In this document: positions 1-9,104 of the stretch, in pieces
How positions within the stretch are numbered: the first letter of the stretch is position 1
Layout: every line of letters starts with the position of its first letter
From: Dehalococcoidales bacterium
GTDB lineage: Bacteria > Chloroflexota > Dehalococcoidia > Dehalococcoidales > Fen-1064
DNA length: 64,000 bases
NCBI GenBank assembly: GCA_016783135.1
Contig: JADHXC010000002.1
Location: 23,071-87,070 of the forward strand
Reading direction: 5' to 3'
Program-made: the position numbers and the translations under genes
The notes under the pieces: generated by a model
The model's database searches: none
What the model was told of the DNA's origin: nothing
Seen by the model: the letters and a program-made list of their open reading frames with translations, nothing else

Positions 1-307
1 TTTCTTGATATCAGGCATCCTTCGGGGACTTATCGTTCTCTCACCGCTTCGCAAAATCCATGAGGTACGTCACGTACCTAGAGTGAGTACCATTAACCTC
101 ATGTTCGGGAAACATGCCTTGCCTTGGGCCGGAATACCGAACAAACTTGAGCCAGTCCTACTTCCTATCCAATCCGTGGTGGATTATATTATACCTTCAA
201 TGGTACCGGTTCCCGTCCATAGGTCACAACAACTCGCTGGGGCAAACCGAGGTCCTCCTTTCTTTGACGATAGTTGACACCCTTAACAAAGCACCGAGGG
301 GGGGAAT

Positions 308-478
308 GTGACTCGTAATCGCAAACACTACAATTGTCCACGTTGTGGAGGCAACCTGTTGCTTGACCAATACGAAACTAGCCGGTATCTGTACTGTCTG
401 CAGTGCGGCTATAATACCGAGGCGAAGGCGGGAAAAGAGGTTAACTACCAAGATACCAAGAGTAGACAGAAATTCTAA
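308..478 (+). CDS. small zinc-ribbon protein (56 aa), absent from ORF track
   Basis: GTG start after GAGGGGGG; translation VTRNRKHYNCPRCGGNLLLDQYETSRYLYCLQCGYNTEAKAGKEVNYQDTKSRQKF; CxxC-17-CxxC pattern. Confidence 0.6.
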   Translation: MTRNRKHYNCPRCGGNLLLDQYETSRYLYCLQCGYNTEAKAGKEVNYQDTKSRQKF

Positions 479-673
479 TGATAGTCTTAGGGTTTTCTGT
501 TGAAATTCCAACCATTATCCAAGGCTCTGGCCCGGATGCTTCCTGTAAACTGTATGTCAGACAATCTAACCGGGCGGAGTCGAAGACAATGGTGAACGGG
601 GATAGCTGCGCGAACCCTATCCTGACAGTTGTTGGCAGAGTATATCATAGAGAGAACCGAGGTGAAAGGCACA

Positions 674-1987
674 ATGCGAATCATTGTGAAGACAACAGGA
701 GACCGTACACTGGAGGAGGTTGAAGAAGAACCTCCGGGCAGAGCAGACGGTCCTGCACGTAGACTGTTTGCCGACACTCCCCAGGCAGACTGGGACAACT
801 GGAAGTGGCATTTCCGCAACCGCATCACAACCGTCGACGAACTGGCCAGGTACATACCTCTATCATCCCGAGAACGAACACGCCTCAAGCTCGTAGCCAG
901 AAAGTTCCCTCTCTCAATAACACCCTACTATCTGTCTCTCATCTGTCCGCATGACCCTGATGACCCCATCAGGAGACAGGCGGTACCCTCCATTCTGGAG
1001 GTAACCATGGGCTCGGTGGGTTCGGAAGACCCCCTGCAGGAGAAAAGGGATTCCGCGGTACCGGGTCTGGTGCACCGCTATCCAGATAGGGTACTGATGG
1101 TGCTCACGGATATCTGCCCGATGTTGTGTCGCCACTGCACCAGGAAGAGAGAGTGGCACAAAGGCGGCTGGGTACGCACCCCGGAGGAGATAGACAACAT
1201 GTTGGCCTACATACGCCGGCATGAAACGGTGAGAGACGTTATCATCTCGGGTGGGGACCCGCTGACACTCTCCACCAGTCACCTTGAGTACATCATTTCC
1301 AGGCTCAGGCTAATAGAGCATGTCGAGATTATCCGGATAGGCACCAGGTTTCCCGTTGTCCTGCCTCAACGTATCGATGATGAGCTGTGCGCCATGCTGT
1401 CCCGTCATGGGCCCATATGGCTCAATACGCACTTCAATCATGAGCGCGAGATAACGCCAGAGGCGGCGGCGGCCTGCGACCGGCTTCTCAGGAGCGGGGT
1501 CCCGGTCAACAATCAGTCCGTCCTGCTGAAAGGCATAAACGACACTGTCGAGGCCCAGATGAGGCTGTGTCACGGACTGCTCAGGATAAAGGTGCGCCCC
1601 TACTATCTCTTCCAGTGTGACGAGGTGCAGGGCACGGAACACCTGCGGACGCCGGTAGAGGTTGGCGTGAAGATTATAGAAGGCATGCGTGGCCACACAT
1701 CAGGGCTGGCCGTACCCACCTTTGTCATAGACCTGCCTGAGGGTGGCGGCAAGGTGCCCATGCAGCCGGACTACGTGCTGGCGCAGACAGCAAGCGAACT
1801 TACGGTGCGGAACTACGAGGGCAGGGTCATTCGCTTTCGCAACCCTGGAGCCTCTACAGAACAGGAATACCCGGAGAGGGCGGATAGTCCAGTGGCGGTA
1901 CCGGTTCCCGTCATGACCACTAAGACCCGGAGACCCACTCGGCAGGGAGGAGCACGTCATGAGGATAGGGTTAGCGTACGACCTTAA
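674..1987 (+). CDS. kamA: KamA family radical SAM protein (lysine 2,3-aminomutase-like)
   Basis: CPMLCRHC (CxxxCxxC), HRYPDRVLMVLTDICPMLCRHCTRKR, NTHFNH, RPYYLFQCD, GHTSGLAVPTFVIDLPEGGGK; ATG at 674 preferred over the upstream start at 629. Confidence 0.9.
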   Translation: MRIIVKTTGDRTLEEVEEEPPGRADGPARRLFADTPQADWDNWKWHFRNRITTVDELARYIPLSSRERTRLKLVARKFPLSITPYYLSLICPHDPDDPIRRQAVPSILEVTMGSVGSEDPLQEKRDSAVPGLVHRYPDRVLMVLTDICPMLCRHCTRKREWHKGGWVRTPEEIDNMLAYIRRHETVRDVIISGGDPLTLSTSHLEYIISRLRLIEHVEIIRIGTRFPVVLPQRIDDELCAMLSRHGPIWLNTHFNHEREITPEAAAACDRLLRSGVPVNNQSVLLKGINDTVEAQMRLCHGLLRIKVRPYYLFQCDEVQGTEHLRTPVEVGVKIIEGMRGHTSGLAVPTFVIDLPEGGGKVPMQPDYVLAQTASELTVRNYEGRVIRFRNPGASTEQEYPERADSPVAVPVPVMTTKTRRPTRQGGARHEDRVSVRP

Positions 1988-2963
1988 GGAAACCGTGGGC
2001 CAGGCACTGAGCGGCCCTGAAGACGCCCTGGAGGAATATGACTCAGCGGAGACCGTGGAGCTCATCGCCAGAAGTCTGGAAATCCAGGGACACGGTGTCG
2101 TCATGCTCGGCGGTGGCCGGGAGTTCCTCAGGAGAATCCTTGAGGAACCGGTTGATTTCGTCTTCAATATAGCCGAGGGGAGGGGCACTTACCGAAGTCG
2201 GGAAGCCCAGGTGCCTTCCATACTGGAGATGCTTGGAGTGCCCTATTCCGGTTCCGACCCACAGTGTCTGGCCATCTGTCTGGACAAGCCACTGACCAAG
2301 ACGCTGGTGGGGGCCTCCGGTGTGCGTACGCCGTGCTTCCGGGTCGTCGAGAGTGGCAGCCAACTCGGTGCAATACCCTGGAGTGAGTTCTCCTTCCCGG
2401 TCATCATCAAGCCGGCCTATGAGGGTTCCAGCAAGGGCATCCGCCTGGCTTCGCTGGCGGAGAGTCCGAAGGAGGCGGAGGGGCTGGTGCGAGAGCTCCT
2501 GGAACGATATCAGCAGCCGATGATGGTTGAAGAGTTTATCTCCGGGGAAGAGGTTACGGTGGGCGTGGTGGGCAATTCTCCTCCCGCCGTGGTCGGCGTA
2601 ATGCGCGTGGTCCCCCGGCAAAAGCGCGACCATTTCGTTTACTCACTGGAGGTCAAGCGGGACTGGAAGAACCTGGTCGACTACGAATGTCCTGCTCAGG
2701 TCGGGGAAGAGGTCATTGGGGAAATCAGCTCCCTGAGTCTGAGAGCCTTCGAGACGCTGGGGTGCCGGGATTGCGCCCGGGTGGACTTCAGGGTCAGTCC
2801 CGAGGGACTGCCCTATTTCATCGAGATAAACCCTCTGCCAGGACTGGGGATCCACAGCGACCTGTATATCATGGCAACCGCAATGGGCTGGAGTCATTCG
2901 CAGTTGGTCGGTGGTATACTGAACGCGGCGTTGCGGAGGTACCCTCAGTGTGCCAGCGTGTAG
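1959..2963 (+). CDS. D-alanine-D-alanine ligase-like ATP-grasp enzyme
   Basis: VDFVFNIAEGRGTYRSREAQVPSILEMLGVPYSGSDP, PVIIKPAYEGSSKGI, YFIEINPLPGL; overlaps kamA 3' end. Confidence 0.85.
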   Translation: MRIGLAYDLKETVGQALSGPEDALEEYDSAETVELIARSLEIQGHGVVMLGGGREFLRRILEEPVDFVFNIAEGRGTYRSREAQVPSILEMLGVPYSGSDPQCLAICLDKPLTKTLVGASGVRTPCFRVVESGSQLGAIPWSEFSFPVIIKPAYEGSSKGIRLASLAESPKEAEGLVRELLERYQQPMMVEEFISGEEVTVGVVGNSPPAVVGVMRVVPRQKRDHFVYSLEVKRDWKNLVDYECPAQVGEEVIGEISSLSLRAFETLGCRDCARVDFRVSPEGLPYFIEINPLPGLGIHSDLYIMATAMGWSHSQLVGGILNAALRRYPQCASV

Positions 2964-3946
2964 CCGTAATTCACAATGCTGCGTCCCCGTCGCGCTATGA
3001 CCTGCTCGGTGAGCGGCGGGCTGTCGTCGGCGTTCTGGAAGCAGTGGAGGCAGTCTCCATCGCCCTGAGTGAACTGGACTACGAGGTCGTGCAGGTCCCG
3101 CTGACACCCCCGCTTGAGGAATCCGCAGAAAGGCTGAAGTCCCTGGGCGTGGACCTGGTGTTCAATCTCTTTGAGGGCTACTCTGGTTGCCCTGAAACCG
3201 AGGCTGAAATAGCCGATGTACTGATGGCTCTCGGCGTAGCCCACACCGGCTGTCCTGCTCCGGTGCTGAGACTAGGTCTGGACAAGGCCCGGGTCAAGGA
3301 AATCCTCCTGGACAACGGTATTGACACACCCGCTTTCCAGGTGCTCGATTCACGGACGGTCTCAACCTTCCGGCTGAGATATCCCTGCATCGTCAAGCCT
3401 TACGGAGAGGATGCCAGCCACGGCATATCCCGGGAAAGCGTGGTGGACAGTTTGTCTGCACTGAAGGAGCAGGTGGCACGAGTAACCGGTTCCTATGGCG
3501 GCCGGGCGCTGGTGGAGGAGTTTATTGACGGCCGTGAATTCAATGTCACCATCCTGGGCAATTTCAATGTGTCTGTGCTGCCTGTATCCGAGATAGACTA
3601 CGACTTGCCTTCCGGGGCAGCCAGAATCCTCACCTATGCCGCCAAATGGGAACCCACCACTCCGGAATATGGAGGCACGAAGGCTGTCTGTCCGGCTCGA
3701 ATCACGAACGGTGACAAGGCTCGTATCGAAGAAGTGGCGCTGCACGTATTCCTCCTGCTGGGATGCCGTGGTTATGCCAGGATAGACCTGCGAGCAGACA
3801 GAAAGGGACGCATGAATGTGCTGGAGGTAAATCCAAACCCGGACATATCCCCAGGTTCGGGGGCGGTGCGCCAGGCAGAAGCGGCCGGAATGACATATGC
3901 CCAGTTCATTCGCAAGATTACGGAAATCGCCCTGGAGCGGAGCTGA
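2948..3946 (+). CDS. second ATP-grasp D-Ala-D-Ala ligase-like enzyme
   Basis: Track ORF starts at 2687 but homology begins at GTG 2948 (MCQRVAVIHNA); DLVFNLFEGYSGCPETEAEIADVLMALGVAHTGCPA, PCIVKPYGEDASHGIS, LEVNPNPDISPGSG. Confidence 0.82.
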   Translation: MCQRVAVIHNAASPSRYDLLGERRAVVGVLEAVEAVSIALSELDYEVVQVPLTPPLEESAERLKSLGVDLVFNLFEGYSGCPETEAEIADVLMALGVAHTGCPAPVLRLGLDKARVKEILLDNGIDTPAFQVLDSRTVSTFRLRYPCIVKPYGEDASHGISRESVVDSLSALKEQVARVTGSYGGRALVEEFIDGREFNVTILGNFNVSVLPVSEIDYDLPSGAARILTYAAKWEPTTPEYGGTKAVCPARITNGDKARIEEVALHVFLLLGCRGYARIDLRADRKGRMNVLEVNPNPDISPGSGAVRQAEAAGMTYAQFIRKITEIALERS

Positions 3947-3948
3947 CA

Positions 3949-4449
3949 ATGACATGCATCATCCGTCCGATGGGTCGTGACGACAGGGCGCCGCTCTTCG
4001 ACATCCTGGATACCATCCCTGAGTTCAGTCACGATGACGTAGCCGTTGCCAGGGAGGTTATCGATAGCTACCTGCATGACCCTTCCGGGTCCGGGTATCA
4101 CGTGCTTGTGGCTGAGGTTGATGGCAGTGTCGCCGGCTACATCTGCTATGGCCCGACACCGCTTACCCAGTCGACGTGGGACCTGTACTGGATGGCAACG
4201 TCGCCGGCAAGACAGGGACAGGGTATTGGCGGTAGCCTGATGGTACAGGCGGAGAGTCGGATCGCGGAATCAGGGGGCAGGCTCGCCCTGATTGAGACAT
4301 CCTCACGGTCGGAATACGAGAAGACCATGCGCTTTCATCTGTATCATGGCTACGAACTGGTTGCCCGTATACCGGACTTCTACGCACCCGGAGACGATAA
4401 GATAATTCTGCAGAAGAGGCTGAGTAGTAACCACCAGGAGCGTTCATAA
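3949..4449 (+). CDS. GNAT family N-acetyltransferase
   Basis: IIRPMGRDDRAPLFDIL...VAGYICYGPTPLTQSTWDLYWMATSPARQGQGIGGSLM; ATG two bases after the previous stop. Confidence 0.85.
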   Translation: MTCIIRPMGRDDRAPLFDILDTIPEFSHDDVAVAREVIDSYLHDPSGSGYHVLVAEVDGSVAGYICYGPTPLTQSTWDLYWMATSPARQGQGIGGSLMVQAESRIAESGGRLALIETSSRSEYEKTMRFHLYHGYELVARIPDFYAPGDDKIILQKRLSSNHQERS

Positions 4450-4466
4450 GGACACGAGTAAGAGAA

Positions 4467-5069
4467 ATGGATAACTGGTGGGAATCTTTCGTACTTACCT
4501 TCATACCTTTGTTTATCGTTATCGATGCAATCGGTAATCTACCCTTCGTTATCTCTCTTACCTATGGTATGTCTCATCATGAACGGCACAGGGTGATTCA
4601 TATCGCTTCTGTAACCGCGGCGCTAATCGGCCTTGCCTTTCTCTTTTTCGGCCAGTTCGTCCTCAATGTAATGGGGATTTCGGTTGGCGCCTTCGCTATC
4701 GCTGGCGGTCTCATTCTGCTGGTGTTATCAGTCAGGTATATGACTAGCGGTCGAATGGTGGAGACTGTCAAAGAGGAAATGGTGGCAGTTGTCCCGATAG
4801 GTACGCCGCTTACGGTAGGTCCGGCAACGATAACAACCCTACTGCTTCTGGTCAATCAATTCCCGCCGTATATCGTTCTAGTGTCCTTTATGGTGAATGT
4901 CTTTCTCACCTGGATTATCTTTTTGCTGAGCAATCATATTGCCAGATTCATGGGACAGGGCGGGCTCAAGGCTATTTCCAGGGTATTCAGCCTCTTGTTG
5001 ACGGCTATAGCCGTCAACATGGTTATTCACGGCCTGGACTTGCTTGGTATAATAAATATAGCCGACTGA
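4467..5069 (+). CDS. MarC family integral membrane protein
   Basis: FVLTFIPLFIVIDAIGNLPFVISLT...PIGTPLTVGPATITTLLLL multi-TM MarC-like. Confidence 0.82.
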   Translation: MDNWWESFVLTFIPLFIVIDAIGNLPFVISLTYGMSHHERHRVIHIASVTAALIGLAFLFFGQFVLNVMGISVGAFAIAGGLILLVLSVRYMTSGRMVETVKEEMVAVVPIGTPLTVGPATITTLLLLVNQFPPYIVLVSFMVNVFLTWIIFLLSNHIARFMGQGGLKAISRVFSLLLTAIAVNMVIHGLDLLGIINIAD

Positions 5070-5124
5070 AATACCACCGGGAATAGTGTATACTAATCGC
5101 CACTATCGGCAGGAAGCGATATTC

Positions 5125-5295
5125 ATGGAAGCTACCAATAGGAAGAGAGATAAGGCCACAATAACCATCAGGGAGATGGAGGTCGATGGCATCAGCGACG
5201 TCTATCATCCGGGTGAAGAGCTCTTCACCGGTGACGAGCTTCCTTTCCTGTACCGCATCTGGGACCCGTATAGGTTGACGAACTGTCCCAGTTAA
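5125..5295 (+). pseudogene. truncated N-terminal GNAT-like fragment
   Basis: TITIREMEVDGISDVYHPGEELFTGDELPFLYRIWDPYRLTNCPS* resembles a GNAT N-terminus, then stops. Confidence 0.5.
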
Positions 5296-5335
5296 TCACG
5301 CTGTCACAGCTTGAAGCCATAAGCGAGAGGCAATT

Positions 5336-7081
5336 ATGTTTCGTATCCGTCGGGTCTATGATGACACCACACCGGCAAACAAGGAAGCAATAACCCAGGC
5401 CCAGCAGATTCTGCGGAGCCAGTTCCCTGGCCTTTCCCGGCGGGACGTGGCCAAGCTGCCCAAACAGCTACGAAACCCGCTCAAGTACCGCTTCCGCTCG
5501 ATTCTGTTCGTGGCCGAAGACCAGAAGGAGCGGGTGAAGGGGTTTGCCCTGCTGTTCCACGAGCCGGACCTGCATTTCTGCTACCTGGACTACATCTCTA
5601 CTGCCGAGAGACGGATGGGTAGAGGCATCGGCGGTGCCCTCTACGAAAGGGTACGTGAAGAGTCGTTCTCATTGAATGCCATCGGCATTTTCTTTGAATG
5701 CCTGCCGGATAGTCCTAAGCTGTCACCCGACCCCGAGGTGAGGAGGCAAAATGCTGCCCGTCTGCGTTTCTACGAGCGATACGGAGCCCGCCCTATCATC
5801 AATACCGCCTACGAGACGCCGCTGAGGCCGGCGGGTGATAACCCACCCTACCTTGTCTATGATGACCTGGGACTGGACAGTGTCCTTGGTCAGGACATGG
5901 CACGTGGCGTCGTTCGGGCTATCCTGGAACGGAAGTACGGCACCGTGTGTCCGCCAGGCTATGTTGAGATGGTCGTCGAATCATTCAGGGACGACCCTGT
6001 CCAGCTCAGAAAACCCAGGTATGTAAGGAAGAAGACTCCTGCGCCGGTGAAGGCCTCGATACCGCTTGACAAGCGCATTGTCCTGATTATCAATGACCGG
6101 CATGGCATTCACCACGTTGAGGAACGGGGATACGTCGAGTCTCCGGTCAGAATAGACGCGATACTGAACGAACTGGATACCACGGAGCTGTTTGAAAGGG
6201 TGCCGCCGCGCCATTTCTCGGAGAACCGCATCAGAGCGGTCCATGCTGATGAGTTCGTTGATTACTTCAAGAAGGTGTGCGCGCGGCTGGAAGCTGGCCA
6301 GTCCATCTATCCATATGTCTTTCCGATCCGTAACGCCGCCCGGCCTCCCAGGGACCTTCCCATCAGGGCGGGGTACTACTGCATAGATACGTTCACGCCC
6401 ATCAATCGCAACGCTTACCTTGCGGCGAAAAGAGCGGTGGACTGCGCTCTCACTGCGGCCAGGCTCATTCTCGAAGGGCAACGCCTTGCCTATGCCCTGG
6501 TGAGACCTCCCGGCCACCATGCCGAGCGCCGCGCGTTCGGAGGATTCTGCTACTTCAACTCGGTTGCAGCCGCGGCAGAGTACCTCAGCAGCCACGGAAA
6601 GGTGGCCATACTGGATATCGACTACCATCACGGTAACGGCCAGCAGGACATATTCTATGAGCGCCGGGATGTACTGACGGTCTCGATTCACGGGCGCCCC
6701 AGTATCGCCTATCCCTACTTCAGCGGTTTCCAGTCTGAGAAAGGCAGCGGCGCCGGCAAGGGTTACAACATGAACATCCCTTTGCCTGAGAAAATCGATG
6801 TCGAGCGTTACCGGCAGGCCCTGAGCACGGCCGTAAAAAGAATCGAGCGATTCCGGCCAGATTTTCTGGGTGTTGCCCTCGGCCTGGATACAGCAAGAGA
6901 AGACCCGACAGGCAGCTGGGACCTGATAGCCAGAGACTTCGAGGTCAACGGTAAGATGATCGGCTCGCTAAACCTGCCGACACTGGTAGTGCAGGAAGGC
7001 GGCTATGACACCAGGGTCCTGGGCATTAATGCACGCCACTTCTTCACCGGGCTCTGGACAGGTGCTTATTCACCGCAATGA
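5336..7081 (+). CDS. GNAT acetyltransferase-histone deacetylase family fusion protein (581 aa)
   Basis: N-terminal GNAT (FCYLDYISTAERRMGRGIGGALYERV); C-terminal deacetylase (RPPGHHAERRAFGGFCYFNSVAAAAEYL, AILDIDYHHGNGQQDIFY, VVQEGGY). Confidence 0.88.
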   Translation: MFRIRRVYDDTTPANKEAITQAQQILRSQFPGLSRRDVAKLPKQLRNPLKYRFRSILFVAEDQKERVKGFALLFHEPDLHFCYLDYISTAERRMGRGIGGALYERVREESFSLNAIGIFFECLPDSPKLSPDPEVRRQNAARLRFYERYGARPIINTAYETPLRPAGDNPPYLVYDDLGLDSVLGQDMARGVVRAILERKYGTVCPPGYVEMVVESFRDDPVQLRKPRYVRKKTPAPVKASIPLDKRIVLIINDRHGIHHVEERGYVESPVRIDAILNELDTTELFERVPPRHFSENRIRAVHADEFVDYFKKVCARLEAGQSIYPYVFPIRNAARPPRDLPIRAGYYCIDTFTPINRNAYLAAKRAVDCALTAARLILEGQRLAYALVRPPGHHAERRAFGGFCYFNSVAAAAEYLSSHGKVAILDIDYHHGNGQQDIFYERRDVLTVSIHGRPSIAYPYFSGFQSEKGSGAGKGYNMNIPLPEKIDVERYRQALSTAVKRIERFRPDFLGVALGLDTAREDPTGSWDLIARDFEVNGKMIGSLNLPTLVVQEGGYDTRVLGINARHFFTGLWTGAYSPQ

Positions 7082-7243
7082 TTGCCTGCCCTGGAACGGA
7101 GATACTCCGGCAGGGGACTCAGCCACAGACAGAGGACAACGTCTACGCCAAGGAGTGTCAATGGCGTCAGGTTCGCTGATGGTCTTTCCCCGGGCCAATG
7201 ATGGCTTATTGCACAGGACATCAGACTGTTCAATCGACAATAA

Positions 7244-7269
7244 AGAGGGGAGCTGAAATGCTCCCCTCT
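7244..7269 (+). terminator. probable intrinsic terminator hairpin
   Basis: AGAGGGGAGC-TGAAAT-GCTCCCCTCT, 10-bp perfect stem downstream of the GNAT-HDAC gene. Confidence 0.55.
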
Positions 7270-7297
7270 CGTTCTCTTCTGATTACTACCACTGGAC

Positions 7298-7313
7298 AAA
7301 CATCGGAATGTTT
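7298..7313. repeat. hairpin motif AAACATCGGAATGTTT (possible IS605-type end)
   Basis: Palindrome AAACAT-CGGA-ATGTTT; same core recurs at 9343-9356. Confidence 0.4.
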
Positions 7314-7393
7314 ACCCTTCCATGCGTACAGACCTGCAGTGGGGGTTCATGGGTAGCGGTTGCCACTGCACAAACATGGACATTTCAGCGTGA

Positions 7394-7500
7394 TCATGCG
7401 TATAGGCATTCAATATCTTCTTCCTTCGTATTGGATGAGAGACTTTGAACGAGCAGTGTGATGGCGGCGTTCGCATCACGGTCTAAGACGCGAGTGGTTC
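7394..7500 (-). pseudogene. TnpB/IS605 OrfB 3' fragment
   Basis: Minus-strand YRTTRVLDRDANAAITLLVQSLSSNTKEEDIECLYA*; DRDxNAA motif typical of the TnpB C-terminus. Confidence 0.5.
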
Positions 7501-7521
7501 GATAGAATGAGCCTTTTCCAA

Positions 7522-9003
7522 TTAGGGTCGATGACGATTGCGCCAGAACACATAGGCAATGATTGAGAAGGCGGCCGCAGCAATACCACCCACAAGGAGC
7601 CACGTGGCCAGAGATGGCATGAGACCTGGAGTAAGGTCATCAACTTGCTTCAAGGGAATGCCTACCTCAACGGAATCAGGTTGATACTTGAGTAGCATCA
7701 TACGTGATGATGACTGTCCCGCAACAAGGTATCCCCAGTCAGCAGTCTGTATGACGGAAGACCCGTATTCGTTTCCATCCGCGTCAAAAGTCTGGTGCCA
7801 CGTCATGTTGCCGTCTGCATCAGTCTTGATTAGCCAGACATCACTAAGCCTATCTGAGAAGGACTTTGTGTAACCAGCGACAATATATCCGCCACTAGCA
7901 GTTTGACAAACAGACGTACCAAAGTCATCGTCAGCCCCTCCGAATGTCTTACTCCATATCAGATTCCCATCATGGTCAGTTTTTATCAGCCAAAGGTCTT
8001 CTTCTCCGACTCCATAAGAAGTTGTGTAACCCGTGATGATATAGCCACTATCAGTAGTCTGTGAGACAGACTGACCAGTATCATTGGCACTTCCCCCAAA
8101 TGTCTTGTTCCAGATTTCGTTGCCATTAGCATCAGTCTTAATCAACCAAACATCCCTTTTCCCGGCTCCATAAGAACTGGTACGACCAACGATTATATAA
8201 CCGCCGCCAGCGGTTTGTCTGACTTCGGAGCTATAATCATAACTGTTTCCACTAAAGGTTTTATTCCAAATCTCGTTCCCGTTAACATCAGTTTTAATCA
8301 ACCAAATAGCAGCACCTCCGGGTTGAATTATTTCTAACGTAATATCTTCAACGGTACCATTAACAGAAACTTCTGAAATAAACTCTTCTCTTGTGGTAAT
8401 ATGACCAACGATAATATAGCCGTTGTCGCTAGTCTGACAGACGGATCTACTTTCCTCTTCCTCTTCACCGCCGAATCTCTGGCTCCAGATCTCCTCGCCA
8501 TCAGAGTCTGTCTTGATTAGCCAGATGTCAGCATCGCCGGTTTCGGTTCCCTGTGATTCAGTGTCAGTGCCGGCACTGTTGGAGGAGGTAGTCTGACCTT
8601 TGATGGGCACGTAGGGAGTTCCGATCTCGCCGGCGATGATGTAGCCTCCGTCTGCCGTCTGGCGGACAGAACTGCCATATTCCGAGCCATCGCCAGCGAA
8701 AGTACGACTCCAAATCTCGTGACCGTCAGCATCAGTCTTGACTAGCCAGACATCAGGATTTCCAAGAGTTGAGCCAACGAGTATATAGCCGCCGTCAGTG
8801 GTCTGGCGGACATCTGCCCCAAAGCCGTATCCGTCGGTAGTATAAATCCACTGTAGTGCTGGGGCCGACGAGACATCTTCCGAATCCAGAGAGCTGCCCT
8901 GCGCATTGTATGTGCCGCCAGTGGCATTATGAGGAACAGTGAAGGTGAAGAGCAAGGGGACCATGAGGAGAATAGGAGCTGCACGAGCAATACACTTGGT
9001 CAT
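7522..9003 (-). CDS. secreted/membrane-anchored seven-repeat beta-propeller-like protein
   Basis: Signal peptide MTKCIARAAPILLMVPLLFTFTV; repeated SVxQTxDGGYIIxGxT...DVWLIKTDxDGNxIWxKTFGG; C-terminal TM WLLVGGIAAAAFSIIAYVFW. Confidence 0.75.
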   Translation of the reverse strand: MTKCIARAAPILLMVPLLFTFTVPHNATGGTYNAQGSSLDSEDVSSAPALQWIYTTDGYGFGADVRQTTDGGYILVGSTLGNPDVWLVKTDADGHEIWSRTFAGDGSEYGSSVRQTADGGYIIAGEIGTPYVPIKGQTTSSNSAGTDTESQGTETGDADIWLIKTDSDGEEIWSQRFGGEEEEESRSVCQTSDNGYIIVGHITTREEFISEVSVNGTVEDITLEIIQPGGAAIWLIKTDVNGNEIWNKTFSGNSYDYSSEVRQTAGGGYIIVGRTSSYGAGKRDVWLIKTDANGNEIWNKTFGGSANDTGQSVSQTTDSGYIITGYTTSYGVGEEDLWLIKTDHDGNLIWSKTFGGADDDFGTSVCQTASGGYIVAGYTKSFSDRLSDVWLIKTDADGNMTWHQTFDADGNEYGSSVIQTADWGYLVAGQSSSRMMLLKYQPDSVEVGIPLKQVDDLTPGLMPSLATWLLVGGIAAAAFSIIAYVFWRNRHRP

Positions 9004-9104
9004 ATCGACATCCCGATAGCTGCAACTTGGCTGGGGTCTTCCAGTCCCTGTTTCTGCAGGAGGAAATTCCAGCTGTCTGGTCAGTGGGATTATAACACGA
9101 ATCA

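Noticed and set aside
5-277. 90-aa ORF at window start
   Set aside because: No family signal, overlaps another ORF, likely spurious; left edge context missing.
487-888. 133-aa minus-strand ORF near kamA start
   Set aside because: Mostly overlaps the supported kamA N-terminus on the opposite strand; no domain seen.
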